Shown here: in pieces, positions 40,801-50,250 of the stretch | Layout of the letters: every line of letters starts with the position of its first letter | Numbering within the stretch: the first letter of the stretch is position 1 | Assembly: GCF_964199755.1 (NCBI RefSeq) | Contig: NC_133904.1 | Location: 124,001 to 188,000 of the forward strand | Origin: Larus michahellis | Lineage: Eukaryota; Chordata; Aves; Charadriiformes; Laridae | Direction: 5' to 3' | Length of the DNA stretch: 64,000 bases | Program-made: the position numbers and the translations under genes | Notes under the pieces: generated by a model | Databases searched by the model: none | The model's input: only the letters and a program-made list of their open reading frames with translations | Told to the model about the DNA's origin: nothing

Positions 40801-43800
40801 TCCAGCTTGCCACAACAGGAGCCTTCTCATAAAAGGAGAGTGTCAGGTGTTCACCAGCAAGGGACTTGGGAAATGGCCATTGACCACATGGGCATCATGA
40901 GTTCATTTCATCGCAAAATAAAGGCATGCTCCTCTCACAGTGCAAAATTGAAACACTGATTGCTTAAAAGCAGGCACAAGCCTGAGAATAAAGAAAAGAA
41001 TGGTGGAAACGCAGTATTGCAGTGAGGCTATTGCAATAGTTTGGGGACTTTTTGCTTACATGGAATGACTTTCCTGTACAAGGGATCCCTGTCCAGAGAG
41101 CTGCAGCAGTTGCAGGCTGCGGGCAGGGGTGCACGCCAGAGAACTTCCCTCTTCCACCTTGGTAATCAGACAGCTGCTCCCTGCAGCGGTTTTGAACAAA
41201 AGGAAATGGGATTAGGAATTTGGCCAATAACCAAGCTCATCAGAAAATTCTGAGGAATGATACTGACGCTCTGCACAGTTACTTCTCAGGTAGGCAAGGA
41301 CAAGCTGCTTTTCACACAGACTTGGAGAAGGACTGCACACGAGAGTTCAGTATGTGAAATGTGAGCATAACATAGTTAAGATGAAAGAGATAGGTTTGTA
41401 CCTATAGAATAGATTTTTATAAGGCCAGACTGTACAGGTCTTCCTACTTGGGAATTTTAAAAGAAAAATCCCCAATGACTCTGATATCGGCACATTTGAT
41501 CCAGCACTGGAATGCAAATACAGGCAAGGTTCTTACAAGACAAGACACCTCGCATTGATCACTGACTCAGTGCGAGCAGGGGGTTGTTACCAAACCTTCT
41601 GGATACAGAGGGCTCATGCACAAGATCATAGTGGTTGTGCAGAAATTAAAACTAAACAAAAAGCCTAAAGTGAGACTTAATTTAGCTCATGCTCTATAAA
41701 CTGTAACAAAGTTGCCTTTCAAAACTTTATTTTCTAGGCCTTTCACTATTAAGATTGTTAAGAACCTTCCTATTTCTTTATTAGCCTTTCAGTTGTGGAT
41801 ACCAAAACCAGACACAGACATCCTCATAGCAAGACATACAGTGATGACTTCTCTCCTGATCCTATGTCACGTAATCTCTTCTCTTACAGGGAAGGAACAT
41901 TAACGTAAATGACAACTAAGACTGACCAAAACCATGGTACGAAGACTTTGATTGCAGGATCCTGTCCTATCCCAAATAAGAAGGCCAACTCAGAGGAGTG
42001 AGGTGGAATGTTTTGCCAAAGTTACCCAGCATAAGAAAGTCTACATTTGCCTACGCTATTTATCCACACTTTAAAACACTACGTGCCTAAAAAGATCACG
42101 TAGGGATAATGATTACGATGATCCCCGAGATGGACGTTTTGGCTCTGCTTGTCTATTGTTACCTGTTGCATTGTTCTCAGGAAACATCTCTTCCTGACTT
42201 GACAAGATATCCGACTCCTCTTGACCAGAATCAAGGGGTTTCTCAGTTTCAGTGGGATCACAGACAGGCATTTGTTTCCTGGTATCGTCTTCTGCTTCCT
42301 GTAGAGTTCTGGAAAAGCAAGACACAGTCACTGACCTGAAAAATTCCAAGTATGAAGTAATACTGCAACATTGTAAAGAAAATTTATCGGCACAGATGAA
42401 AGGTATTCACTTGTGTATCCCTCAGAAAAAAAAAAAAAAGGAATAAAAAAAGAAAAAAGAGAATAATGGAAACAGACTTCTCTCCTGATAAAATAACATG
42501 TTCATGCCTGACAAGTTACATTTTCAGAGTTGTTTTGTAAGTTTTCTGACAATCTAAGCGATGCTTAAATGGCATGCGGATTGTTCTACTGACTTCTATG
42601 TAATGTGGTTTCTAGGAATTTCATTTCACCTCCTTTTTAATATCGATTTGCGGCAGAATATAACACTACAAGATGAGCTAAATATTATTCTATCCGGCAT
42701 AAAAGATATATAGAGAGTTTTCAACAAACTGCAGTTTCACATTTAAAAATAATTACAACTATAAAGCACACAATAGCAAATACTCAAAAGCATCCTGGAA
42801 CAGCACCGCTTAGCCTCTAGATTTCTCCTGTGAGACCAAAGCCCATGCTGCAGTGGTTACGTTAGTTTGAAATAACTTCCGTGACTTAAACCAAATTATT
42901 AATTTTAATAGATTCCAGTCATTTAACTTTAAGAAATTTATTAGTGTATTTTATTATCCAGTGTACTGTCCCTGAAACATAAACCTATTGATGTCTTTGT
43001 GCGTAAGAGTTTAACACCACCTCTTTTCTCAGCTAGGAATGGCGAAAGCACTCCTTAGTCAGCACTGATGCGAAAAGGTCTTAGCAATACTTCATCTTTC
43101 CCTTCACTTTTCTCTGTTGCCTTGAAGCCTGAGCCTTCCTACAACTAAATACCTAGTAAAAAAAAGACACAGATCAACTTCCAGAATGTCAGCGACAGAC
43201 CTACAAAGAACATGGACCGGTTTACCTTTCAGACTTCTCTGGCTGGCCTTCCGAGGAAGTATGTGCTTCTGGGCTGGAGGCAGTTTCCATGCTCTCCCCA
43301 CGCAGTTCTAGCAAGAGAGAGAAAAAAAATAATATGTTACTCAGGTCACCTGAATTAATATACAAAGAGAAGAAAGCATAGTTCTGTAAATTACACAAAT
43401 AACAAGACAAGCTTTAAGTGGAAAAAAAAAACCCTGATCTTGAACTACCAACGATAACAGCAACAAAAAAGGACAGGATGAGGTTTTTACCAGGGAGGGA
43501 ATTAATTATGAGATTGCCTGAATATTCTGGAAATAAATTAGGAAAAAGAGGTGCATGAATCAATGACAGCACATGGACAAGAAAACAAAGGAACTAGCCC
43601 CAAGAAAAGAGAAGGCAAAGTTCTTTTCAACTACCGCTGTGAACTCATTTCTGAAAACTATTAATACTGCATTTCCTGTCAAAGAAACATAACATCCATG
43701 ATTTCAAGAAACCAGAGAGAATTGACAGTGCAACAAAAGGACATCTAAGGTCATTTTCACATACCATCTTTAGATTCTTTCTTCACAAGTGTGGAAGAAG

Positions 43801-45407
43801 GGACAGCAGCTGCAGAGTGAAACTGGTGCCTGGCATCTCCTTCATTGGGCACAAAGTCACTCTCAAAGTCCTGGCTCTGTGAGAGCTCTAGAGCTCCAAA
43901 CTGCAGCTGCGACATGCCTGTATCTAACACCAAACATCCATAACTTATATGTATATACACACACTGAAGAAAAATATAAAAAAAATAATCAAAGAGCCAT
44001 CTTTCACTTTACAAGGGCAAAAGATACACCCTCTAACAAGAAAAGTATTTAGGCTGTTGCTGAAACACTGAATAAACTAACAGACTCTGATCTCAGCTGA
44101 ACTAATTAAAAATATAGTAACAGAACAGGGACAGTGGCCATTAATTCAGAAACTAGCGTTAATTAATAAGGTCTTATGTAATGCCATTAGGTACTGCAGT
44201 AGGTTTGGATTCTGTGATGAGAAAACAATCCTGATAATACACATCCTGTGCCTGAAAGGCCTTTGATGACAACAACCATTATGCCAGAGGTTCTTCACTC
44301 TGCCACAAAAAGGCTCCATCTGCTAACAGTCACAATGCATCGACACCTCTTCTAAGCTGTCTCCTGTCTCCAAGATCCTTGTTAGCAATGATATGAAATC
44401 ACCAGGTTTTTTCCAAGCGCTAAAGCATCCAAAGCAACTTCTGGAAAAAGACACCAATTTCTGACCGGTTCTAACCGGCACAACTACCCCTAGTGAGATA
44501 ACCCACGCAGCCGACCTTCACAGCCCCGGTAAGAGACCCGAAAGGGAGACGTTACCTTCCACGCACGGCGAGGCGGCACAGTCCTCGACATCACCTTCGC
44601 CTCTTTCTCCAGCCTTTCCAAGGGCGCTGCAACAGACACACGCGTTCCCCTCGCCCTGGGCTCTCCCGCAGGCTGCCTTCCCGCGGCCGCCCCCTGTCCG
44701 GCGGGGCTGCGCTCGGCCGACCGGCCCCCAGCCCGACCAGCCGCCCCCCGGCCCTCCGAACCGGGCCCCGCCGCCGGCCGGGCCACCTACAACGGGCCGT
44801 GGCGCCCGAGCCCACACCCAGCCCGCCCTCGCCGCGGGCCGGCGGCTTCGCAGGGCGAGAAGGCCCCGGGATGGCGGCGGCCGCCGCGGCCCTGCCACGC
44901 ACCTGCTGTCCCCGCCGGGCGGTGGCTCCTCCTCAGCGACGCGGCCCCGCGGGCCGGCGGCCTCCGGGCAGGCGGGGCTCTCCATCGGCCCTTCAAGCAC
45001 GGCGCCGTTAGCGCTGCCGCGGTCCCCGCGCCCGCCGCCGCCCCGCGCCCAGCCTTCACCTGCGGGCCGCTCCCGCGCCGCCCCGCCGCCCGCGGGTGCG
45101 CGGCTGCCGGCGAGGACGCGGACGATCTCCTGCAAGACAGAGAGACGGGCTGCGTCAGGGCCGGGCCTGTTGGGCCGGGCCGGGCCGGGCCGGGCCGGGC
45201 CACGCCACCCCCGCACCGGGCGCTCACCAGCACGGGGCTGGGGCTCCGCCGGGCCGGCAGCCGGCGGGCCAGCAGGCCGAGGCAGGCCTGCTCCGCGTCC
45301 GCCTCCGCGCCCGCGCTCTCGGGCTGCGAGTCCTCCACAATGAGGCGGGGCGTGCCCTGCTGCGAGAGGCCGGGGTCCAGAGGGCTGCCGTTACCGCCGC
45401 GCTCCAT
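16244..45407 (-). CDS. TP53BP1: TP53-binding protein 1 (53BP1), 26 coding exons, complete
   Basis: 53BP1 is the nuclear DNA-damage mediator that reads H4K20me2 and H2A ubiquitin and steers breaks toward end joining (family knowledge). Coding exons in transcript order: 45407-45228, 45129-44903, 44626-44556, 43917-43765, 43307-43226, 42308-42163, 41180-41060, 40720-40629, 39562-39360, 38320-37081, 30431-30312, 29679-29443, 28933-28876, 27659-27567, 26416-25915, 24942-24790, 22925-22633, 22298-22122, 21875-21454, 21321-21130, 20648-20445, 19802-19590, 18979-18885, 18285-18086, 17203-17058, 16431-16244. They sum to 5808 nt (1935 codons plus stop; human 1972), every junction keeps phase and no stop interrupts. 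I chose the ATG at 45407 because the following residues align with the human N-terminus up to the EDSQPES motif. The 27659 acceptor is the least certain boundary. Confidence 0.95.
18665..18865 (+). mobile_element. CR1 LINE 3'-end fragment beside TP53BP1 exon 23
   Basis: Reads like the 3' end of avian CR1 in plus orientation: a GTTGCCCAGAGAAGTTGTAGAG segment, then GTTTCCATCCTTGAGGA, ACTGGACAAGGACCTAAG and a decayed CCTTCCAATCTCC terminus. It is heavily 5'-truncated and diverged. It lies antisense to TP53BP1 and stops about 20 bases from the exon 23 splice donor at 18884. Confidence 0.8.
20224..20310 (-). mobile_element. Short CR1 3'-terminus fragment
   Basis: Plus-strand text AATCATAGAACCATAGGG, then TTGGAAGGGACCTCTGTAGA and a TCTAGTCCAACCCC run, is the complement of the CR1 3' end including its terminal ATGATTCT-type repeat. 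Only the last 80 or so bases of the element remain. It lies within TP53BP1 intron 21 in the same orientation as the gene. Confidence 0.85.
20445..20648 (-). CDS. TP53BP1: TP53BP1 exon 21: UDR and nuclear localisation segment
   Basis: Begins [13 protein letters not shown] and ends [15 protein letters not shown]. This corresponds to the ubiquitination-dependent recruitment motif that recognises H2AK15ub on nucleosomes, followed by the bipartite basic NLS (GKRKL and SPAKRGRKS). The basic clusters and the [11 protein letters not shown] core are retained relative to human; the serine/threonine linker between them is diverged. Confidence 0.93.
21130..21875 (-). CDS. TP53BP1: TP53BP1 exons 19-20: tandem Tudor domain
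   Basis: Exon 19 (21875-21454) carries [14 protein letters not shown] and [16 protein letters not shown]; exon 20 (21321-21130) continues [15 protein letters not shown]. These hold the aromatic cage and the acidic residue known to grip H4K20me2 in human 53BP1 (W1495, Y1502, F1519, D1521, Y1523). All five positions appear unchanged, so methyl-histone reading should be intact. Upstream in exon 19 the sequence [12 protein letters not shown] is conserved while the residues before it are not. Confidence 0.95.
22122..22925 (-). CDS. TP53BP1: TP53BP1 exons 17-18: serine-rich linker and GAR motif
   Basis: Exon 17 (22925-22633) reads [13 protein letters not shown], a serine run and [16 protein letters not shown]; exon 18 (22298-22122) contains [18 protein letters not shown], the glycine-arginine motif methylated by PRMT1 in human. 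The arginine spacing matches human. The 17-to-18 junction makes GKLSPRKG, as in human, which fixes both splice sites. Confidence 0.93.
24064..24624 (-). mobile_element. Solo ERVL-type LTR in TP53BP1 intron 16
   Basis: On the minus strand it begins TGTGCTGGTTTGGCTGGGGT and ends GGGCTAAGCCAGGACA, the classic termini of a common avian ERVL LTR. Internal signals on the same strand are a TATATAAAG box at 24351-24360 and ATTAAA at 24190-24195, then AACTGTCTTTATCTCAACCC. Flanks GCCAG and GCCAC form a 5-base target-site duplication with one mismatch. No internal viral genes are present. Confidence 0.85.
24790..24942 (-). CDS. TP53BP1: TP53BP1 exon 16: oligomerisation segment
   Basis: A 51-codon exon, phase 0 at both ends, starting [15 protein letters not shown] and containing [19 protein letters not shown]. 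It corresponds to the human oligomerisation domain around residues 1231-1270, needed for focus formation. It is among the best conserved parts of the gene here. Confidence 0.93.
25915..26416 (-). CDS. TP53BP1: TP53BP1 exon 15: LC8 (DYNLL1) binding motifs
   Basis: A 502-nt exon whose second half has three QT-type motifs spaced like the human LC8-binding region: [19 protein letters not shown] and [12 protein letters not shown]. In human these recruit DYNLL1, which promotes oligomerisation together with the next exon. The first half ([13 protein letters not shown] onward) is poorly conserved. Confidence 0.9.
27567..30431 (-). CDS. TP53BP1: TP53BP1 exons 11-14
   Basis: Four exons (30431-30312, 29679-29443, 28933-28876, 27659-27567) linking the large exon to the LC8 exon. 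Anchors to human are [11 protein letters not shown] and RRHSTPI (exon 11), TITTSDV and EESLPFSLE (exon 12), [10 protein letters not shown] across the 12/13 junction, and [16 protein letters not shown] (exon 14). Each junction is phase-compatible. The exon 14 acceptor (CTGCTAG before CTCCCAG) is chosen because it continues the frame from exon 13. Confidence 0.88.
30432..37080 (-). other. TP53BP1: Largest TP53BP1 intron (intron 10), mostly featureless
   Basis: A 6.6-kb AT-rich intron between the large exon 10 and exon 11. I see no exon of TP53BP1 in it that human comparison would require, and no clear CR1 or LTR. The exception is a GC-richer 0.5-kb patch at about 32440-32935 with long open frames on both strands, described as a finding. 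Confidence 0.6.
37081..38320 (-). CDS. TP53BP1: TP53BP1 exon 10: large SQ/TQ-rich regulatory exon
   Basis: A 1240-nt exon, opening [11 protein letters not shown]. It encodes an acidic, disordered region rich in SQ and TQ dipeptides (for example [14 protein letters not shown]), the expected targets of ATM and ATR. Conserved islands include [13 protein letters not shown]; most of the rest is diverged from human. In human this kind of N-terminal phosphorylation recruits RIF1 and PTIP. Confidence 0.93.
39360..39562 (-). CDS. TP53BP1: TP53BP1 exon 9
   Basis: Begins with [15 protein letters not shown] and ends [12 protein letters not shown]. The [16 protein letters not shown] segment matches the human STPISQSTPVFPPGS region. 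The exon joins exon 10 to give FSHDIFIP, identical in arrangement to human, which fixes the donor at 39360 rather than the downstream read-through frame. Confidence 0.92.
40629..41180 (-). CDS. TP53BP1: TP53BP1 exons 7 and 8
   Basis: Exon 7 (41180-41060) has no ATG and is easily missed; it encodes [19 protein letters not shown] followed by [10 protein letters not shown], matching the human EEGGCSLASTPATTLHLLQL region. Exon 8 (40720-40629) encodes [20 protein letters not shown], matching human VPSSPTEQE. Exon 6 ends with one spare base and exon 8 needs two, and only inclusion of exon 7 restores the frame. Confidence 0.9.
42163..43917 (-). CDS. TP53BP1: TP53BP1 exons 4-6
   Basis: Exon 4 (43917-43765) carries [14 protein letters not shown], the counterpart of human [12 protein letters not shown] with two SQ sites. 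Exon 5 (43307-43226) is an 82-nt exon reading [19 protein letters not shown]. Exon 6 (42308-42163) ends [15 protein letters not shown], similar to human VLSTQEDLFDQSNKT. Phases 1, 2 and 1 agree across the block. Confidence 0.88.
44556..45407 (-). CDS. TP53BP1: TP53BP1 exons 1-3: GC-rich N-terminus
   Basis: Exon 1 (45407-45228) starts [17 protein letters not shown] and contains [10 protein letters not shown], whose S27-Q28 corresponds to the ATM site S25 of human; S15-Q16 is a second. Exon 2 (45129-44903) is rich in Gly, Ala, Arg and Pro with little similarity to human; exon 3 (44626-44556) is a 71-nt exon reading [14 protein letters not shown]. Phases agree, but composition is far more GC-rich than later exons. 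Intron 1 is only 98 bases. Confidence 0.8.
45172..45201. repeat. (GGGCC)6 tandem repeat in TP53BP1 intron 1
   Basis: Six uninterrupted GGGCC units on the plus strand (GGCCC in the transcript), inside the 98-base intron between coding exons 1 and 2. Copy number may be polymorphic and the G-rich strand could fold into a quadruplex. Confidence 0.95.
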
Positions 45408-45789
45408 GCAGACCGCCGCGCCCGCCCCGGCCCTACACCGCGCGCCCGCCGCCCCGCGCCGCGCTTCCCGCGGCCGCCATCTTGCAGCGCCCCGATTGGC
45501 GGCGCTCGACCCGCCCGCCCCGCCGTTACCAGGGAGACGCCGGCGCGCGCGCCGCGGGGCGGGGCGGCGCCGGGACTGGCAGCAGCGGGCTCCGCACCGG
45601 GAGCGGTAACGGCGGCGGCGGCGGCCCCGGCCCTGGCCCTGCGCCGTCTCCTTCGGCGAAGGGAGGCGCCCGCGCGGCCTCTCCGGGGAAGAGGGGCCGG
45701 GCCCGGAGGGGCGAAAGGGCGAGTGGGTCACGGGCTGAGGGGTCACGGGCTGAGGGGTGACAGCCCGAGGGCCTCAGCGCGGTGCCCCA

Positions 45790-47590
45790 CCAACCCCCTT
45801 TCCATCAAAGGCACAAAACACCCTCCCGGCTCCAGCTCCAAACTGAACTGTTTATCCCGGACAACGCCAGCCTCGTACGTTGATTTTTAGGTATCACAGG
45901 AAAGTGAAAGCTGATTAATTTCCCCGTGTTTGTATTAACAAACAGCAGTTATTGAAGAAGTCTTGTGCACAAATTGTGACTGTATTGTTGTCTTTCAGCA
46001 TTAAGGTTTTGCCTAGAAACTAGTTAGCTTGAATAGACTAATTTAAAACTGCTTTTGCAAGTTCTCTTTTTTTACAGATGAGAATTCTATATTATTTATT
46101 TAAAAACCTGTTGTAGAACCAAAAATGCAGAAGACTGAAAAAATGATACCTGGTCTGGAAGAAACTGTTATTATGCAAAGTTATAGACAAAAGGTTGTTC
46201 ATAGAGAAACACTAAATACAAGTTTGTGTCAACAGTTTTTGTGCGTAATGTGGAATCCAAGTTTGCACGTGCACGTTAAGAACACTAAACCGGCTGTAAG
46301 TATTTACAGGTCCTACACAGGAAGGATGCTTTAACAGGAGGTTGTTCAGCTCCCAGAAGGTGCTTCTTCAGCACATTTCAAGCTGTATTATTGAAAAGTT
46401 TCTCTGGTATGCTAGTTTCAAAAAATACATACAGCTTCAGGTATTGACTGAAGTGTGCCCCAACGCTAAAGAACACCACAAGGCCTGTGACCACTAATTC
46501 CTTCTGAAAGGTGATGTTCACAGGCTTTTGCTAGCTGTCTGGGGAAGCCAGATTTCACGTTCACAAAATATTTTATCCCAGGGAATGGAAAGCTTTATCC
46601 CAGGGACTCGGACCGTGAGGGGACAGTCGTCAGTCTACGATCCTCACGTGTCCCAGAGGTTTTAGAACAGGCTCTTGCAGTTGTTCAGTTCCCTTCAAGC
46701 AGAATTCTGCTTCCATCAGAATGAGAGCATGCCAAATGGTCTTCCTCTATGCTTACTCTCAGAATCAAATAAAATATAAAATTCCTCTTTTTTCTTATTT
46801 TGACAAATAAGATAAAAATAAGTAAAGCCATGTTCTAAACACAAGTATAGCAAGAGCCCTCATTTTTTAAGCCAGTTTATGGTATTCCACCACTGATCCT
46901 TGCTGGACTTACTAGTGGGTTTCCAAGCTTGCTGCTGTTTTCCCCTTAAGCGTGTGAAAATAAACTTTTCTTATTGACAGAACATTAAACAGCTATATCC
47001 TTCCTCACATTCATCTTTTACACTTTAACCCTGCCAGCACCTCTTCTTTATTAGCTTCTCCTACAGAGTACAGGTTCCTCATTAGTGCATTTGAAATGCC
47101 TACCTAAACCAAGCCCTTCTGCAAACTCTGGATTTTCATCTGGAGGTGTTTTTACAATAGATACGGTCAGCTACGAACTGTGGGGGGAGGGAAAAACAAA
47201 ACGCTCGTGTTTATAACAACACGAGAAGTATGTGCAAGTGGGCAGACATTGGCCATGCAGAATGTATCTTTGGGAAGAAAATAAAGACAACAGAAAAACA
47301 ATGTATTTTGAGGAGCGGACATCAATAAACAGATAACTGGAGGCACAAGAAGCGCTACAAAGAGATGGCAGCTTCTTTACTACAGGCACAAGTGCAAACT
47401 ATCTTAATGCAAAGAAAGGATAAGAAATGTAATAGGAGAAGGTGATTTGATTCAGGTGTAACAAGAAAACACAGGAAAGGAAACAAGCAAATCAGAACTG
47501 TATCAGCTTTCTTAAAGGATCAGTATAAAAGAACGGCAGAAGCATACAAGGACAAAAATTAAAAAGGCCCAAGATATCAAAAGCAACAAG
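45790..47590. other. Intergenic, nothing recognised
   Basis: AT-rich sequence upstream of the TP53BP1 promoter. Short open frames such as 46125-46334 have no family resemblance or supporting splice structure. Confidence 0.6.
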
Positions 47591-47599
47591 AAAACAATC

Positions 47600-49090
47600 T
47601 ATAGGCACACTGGCAGGAAAACAGCGATGGCAAGAACTGTAGGGCTGCTGTTCGGAGGGAACGCTGATGGGCAGCTAACGTCAAGAAGGCAGAGGCATTT
47701 ACTGTTCTTCTCTGAAAAGGTTATCCAGAAATGGGAGGGAGCTCAGTTAAACAACAACGAAGGGCAAGATTTCAGCCTTGAAACAAGGCTGAAACAGGTT
47801 AAAGAGGCTTATCTAAGCCAGATGTTTTAAAAACTGTTGAGTCTAGACTTCTTCCCAAAAGATCTTGTCTGAGAAGTGTCAGCAGTTACTTTTCAAAACT
47901 CCTGGAGGATAATGAGGTACCCGAGGACTAGAAGTGGCAAATGTGCCATCACCCTTTCTCAAAACGCCCTTCAAATCCTTGAAGCCTTTCATAACAAATC
48001 ATCAAACAAACTACCAGTTTGTATCTAGGAGATAACATGGAGAGGAGTTAGCAGCCAACACGGATCTGTAAAGACAAGGCACACAACATCCATCTGATTT
48101 CTTCTCATGTCAGAGCAACAGGCCTTGTGGACAGAAAAAAAGTGGCAGAACAGCAGTTTTACTATAGCGAGATTTTGAGCAGTATCTGGATGGGGTTCTC
48201 ATAAGCAAATGAGGGAAGCATAGCTGTGATGAAATTTCAGTAAGGTAAGTAAAAAATCCTGTTGAATATCCATCCCCAGAGAGTAAGCATCATCAGTTCT
48301 ATGTCAAAACAAGTGAGGGTCCACACATCGATGTGCTATTCCTGTTCTGTCCACTGTTTTCGTTAAGCACCTTGGTCACAAAATAAGGAGTACACTTATT
48401 AAACCCACACGTCATCTGAAACTGAGAGGGACTGCAAGTAGCTGAAGAAAAATTTTAAAAAATGGTCTGAAAACCAGACAAAGTACAATGCAGATAAGAC
48501 CAATATTCTGCAGAAGGAAAGAAATGACTGCACAACTTCAGGATGGGGCTGCTGGGGTACAAGGCATCACTGTAAAATAAAGCAGTCGGGGGTCATCGTG
48601 CCTGACAAACTAATCTCCAGTCAGTGTTGCACTGCTGACACAGGAAAAGGTGCAAACAGCAAGTGTTATACTTACGTATAGTACGCAGGTATGTTAGAAG
48701 TGTGAAATAACTCTTGTGCTCTACACTGGCAAGGCCTGAGCTGAGCACTACGTCTAGTGAGAAGTGGCAAAGGAACTGGCTATCATTTCAAATGGAAACA
48801 AGTCGATGGCAAATAATTTGTTTTCACATTCAAAGTTTAGAGGACAACTGCAAATTTGTTTACATAAATTGTAAAGAGGTTCAAATTAAAGACACAGCAG
48901 AAAGAAGCAAAAATACTTAAAAAGTAAGGCTAATTAAGCTCTGAAGATTACGCAGTCTTTAACAGTTAAGAGTTTCTTTTTTTTTTTTTTGAAGTAGTAA
49001 CAAACAGGCAAAGTTGATCTTGGTCTGAAACAGGAAGCGGGACTAAACATCTCCAGGATTCCCTTCCAGTCTCATTTTTCTACAATTCAA
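47600..49090 (+). mobile_element. Ancient, nearly full-length-ORF2-3' CR1-type LINE relic
   Basis: A degraded plus-strand CR1-like element. Segments in order resemble the reverse-transcriptase ORF: AGCCAACACGGATCTGTAAA and CAACAGGCCTTGTGGACAGA near 48050-48135, a decayed GTCATCGTGCCTGACAAACT near 48593, the CTCTACACTGGCAAGGCCTG segment (CTCTACxxTGGTGAGGCCT in CR1) near 48719, and a 3' end with GGACTAAACATCTCCAGGAT and CCTTCCAGTCTC near 49040-49080. Many frameshifts and stops. The 5' edge is approximate. It is older than the other CR1 copies in the window. Confidence 0.7.
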
Positions 49091-49439
49091 TACGTTTGCG
49101 TGAACCTGGGTAGGACAAAATTGAGAGCTCAGTCCAGGCAGTCAAACTAGAAAATGCCAAATCTGCATCTGAATTTTAAACCTGATTGTACATTTTTTTG
49201 GTGGTAAATCTGTAATCTATTTTTTTCCCATTTTTTTTATGCTATGAAAAAAGCATCCTGCTTTCCTTACAACGTGTAAACCTTTGATCTAAATATCCCC
49301 CTCAGCCTGCAGACTGCCTTTTTTCCTGAGTCTTATGATAAATTACAAACAGGGTGTGTCCATATTTACTCAAGAAAGAGGACAAAAGAGCAAAATCAAT
49401 CTTTGCTTCCTTTCCCTTCAAACAAAATACAGGACTGCG

Positions 49440-50250
49440 AGGACTCACGCTCATTTCTTCCCCTGCGAACCCGCGCTCTCTCCGTGCAGCCCCAGCCCCC
49501 TCTTCAAACCAGGACGGTTTTCACGTGAAAAGCACCAAATCCCAGACGCCGCCTTCACGTGGGGATTAGACGCCTGAACTGAGACACCGAGCAAGGCAGC
49601 TAAACTTGCTGAAGGAGCAAAGATGCTACTTGTCCGCGAACGCCCGCGTTTAAGCGCTGTCCTGCGTTACCGCCCCGGTGCCGGGCACGGCGGACGCACC
49701 TGACGACGCCCCGGGGGCTTCCGCCCGCGCCGCCCCTGCGCTGCCCGCCGGGGACGAACGCACGCGGCGAGCACCCCCCGGGCTGCGGCGGCTCCGGGGA
49801 GCGCTGCCCTCGCCCGCCGACATCCCCCGCCCGCGGGCGGCCTCAGCCCCAGCCCCGGCCCCGGCCAGACCCCGGCCCAGCGCCTCGCCCCCGCGCTCCC
49901 ACCGGGCCCGGGCCCCGCCAGTGCGGCGACCCCGCGGCGGCTCCCGGACTGGGGCCGCACCCCGGCCGCGTCCCGGGTCGGTCTCCGCCGGGCGGAGGAG
50001 AGCGGACGGGGCGGCCGCGGGAGGATTTACCTGCTCTCGGCCGGCGAGCGGGGACAGGGGCGACGGAGCCGCCCCGTGACATCAGGCAGGCGGCGACGGG
50101 CCGGGACCCGCCTCTACCCGCCCCGCCCCGCCGGGGGCCGGGACCGGGGTCGGGGCCGGGGAGCGGGGCCGGCCCCGAGGCTTTTCTCGGGGCTTTTCCC
50201 GGAGGAATCTCCTACACCGGGCGGTGGTTCGTTCGTGACGCCGTAAGGTG
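49440..50250. promoter_or_regulatory. Orphan CpG island
   Basis: A CpG-dense block lying 4 kb upstream of TP53BP1 and about 6 kb upstream of MAP1A, with no coding exon I can assign. On the minus strand two donor-like sites occur: GAGAGCAG before GTAAAT (exon edge 50031) and GTCAG before GTGCGT (edge 49700). That suggests minus-strand transcription, for example a noncoding RNA or an alternative first exon of TP53BP1. Long GC-rich open frames on both strands are a composition effect. Confidence 0.6.

Larger units (their letters stand above)
44520..45780 (-). promoter_or_regulatory. TP53BP1: CpG-island promoter of TP53BP1
   Basis: Dense CpG block over exons 1-3 and the upstream flank. Reading with the gene, CAAGATGGCGGC (a YY1-type element) lies at 45484-45473, about 66 bases before the ATG, and an inverted CCAAT (ATTGG in plus text) at 45495-45499. 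There is no TATA box. YY1 elements of this form usually sit just downstream of the start site, so transcription probably begins near 45490-45520. Confidence 0.7.

Noticed and set aside
1552-45407. Search for U12-type introns in TUBGCP4 and TP53BP1
   Set aside because: Donors such as GTATCTAC (after 10018) and GTACCC (after 22122) do not fit the GTATCCTT consensus.
44787-45890. Open frames of 260-319 codons around the TP53BP1 promoter
   Set aside because: GC-driven; the true coding content is the exons listed, part of which is in one of these frames.
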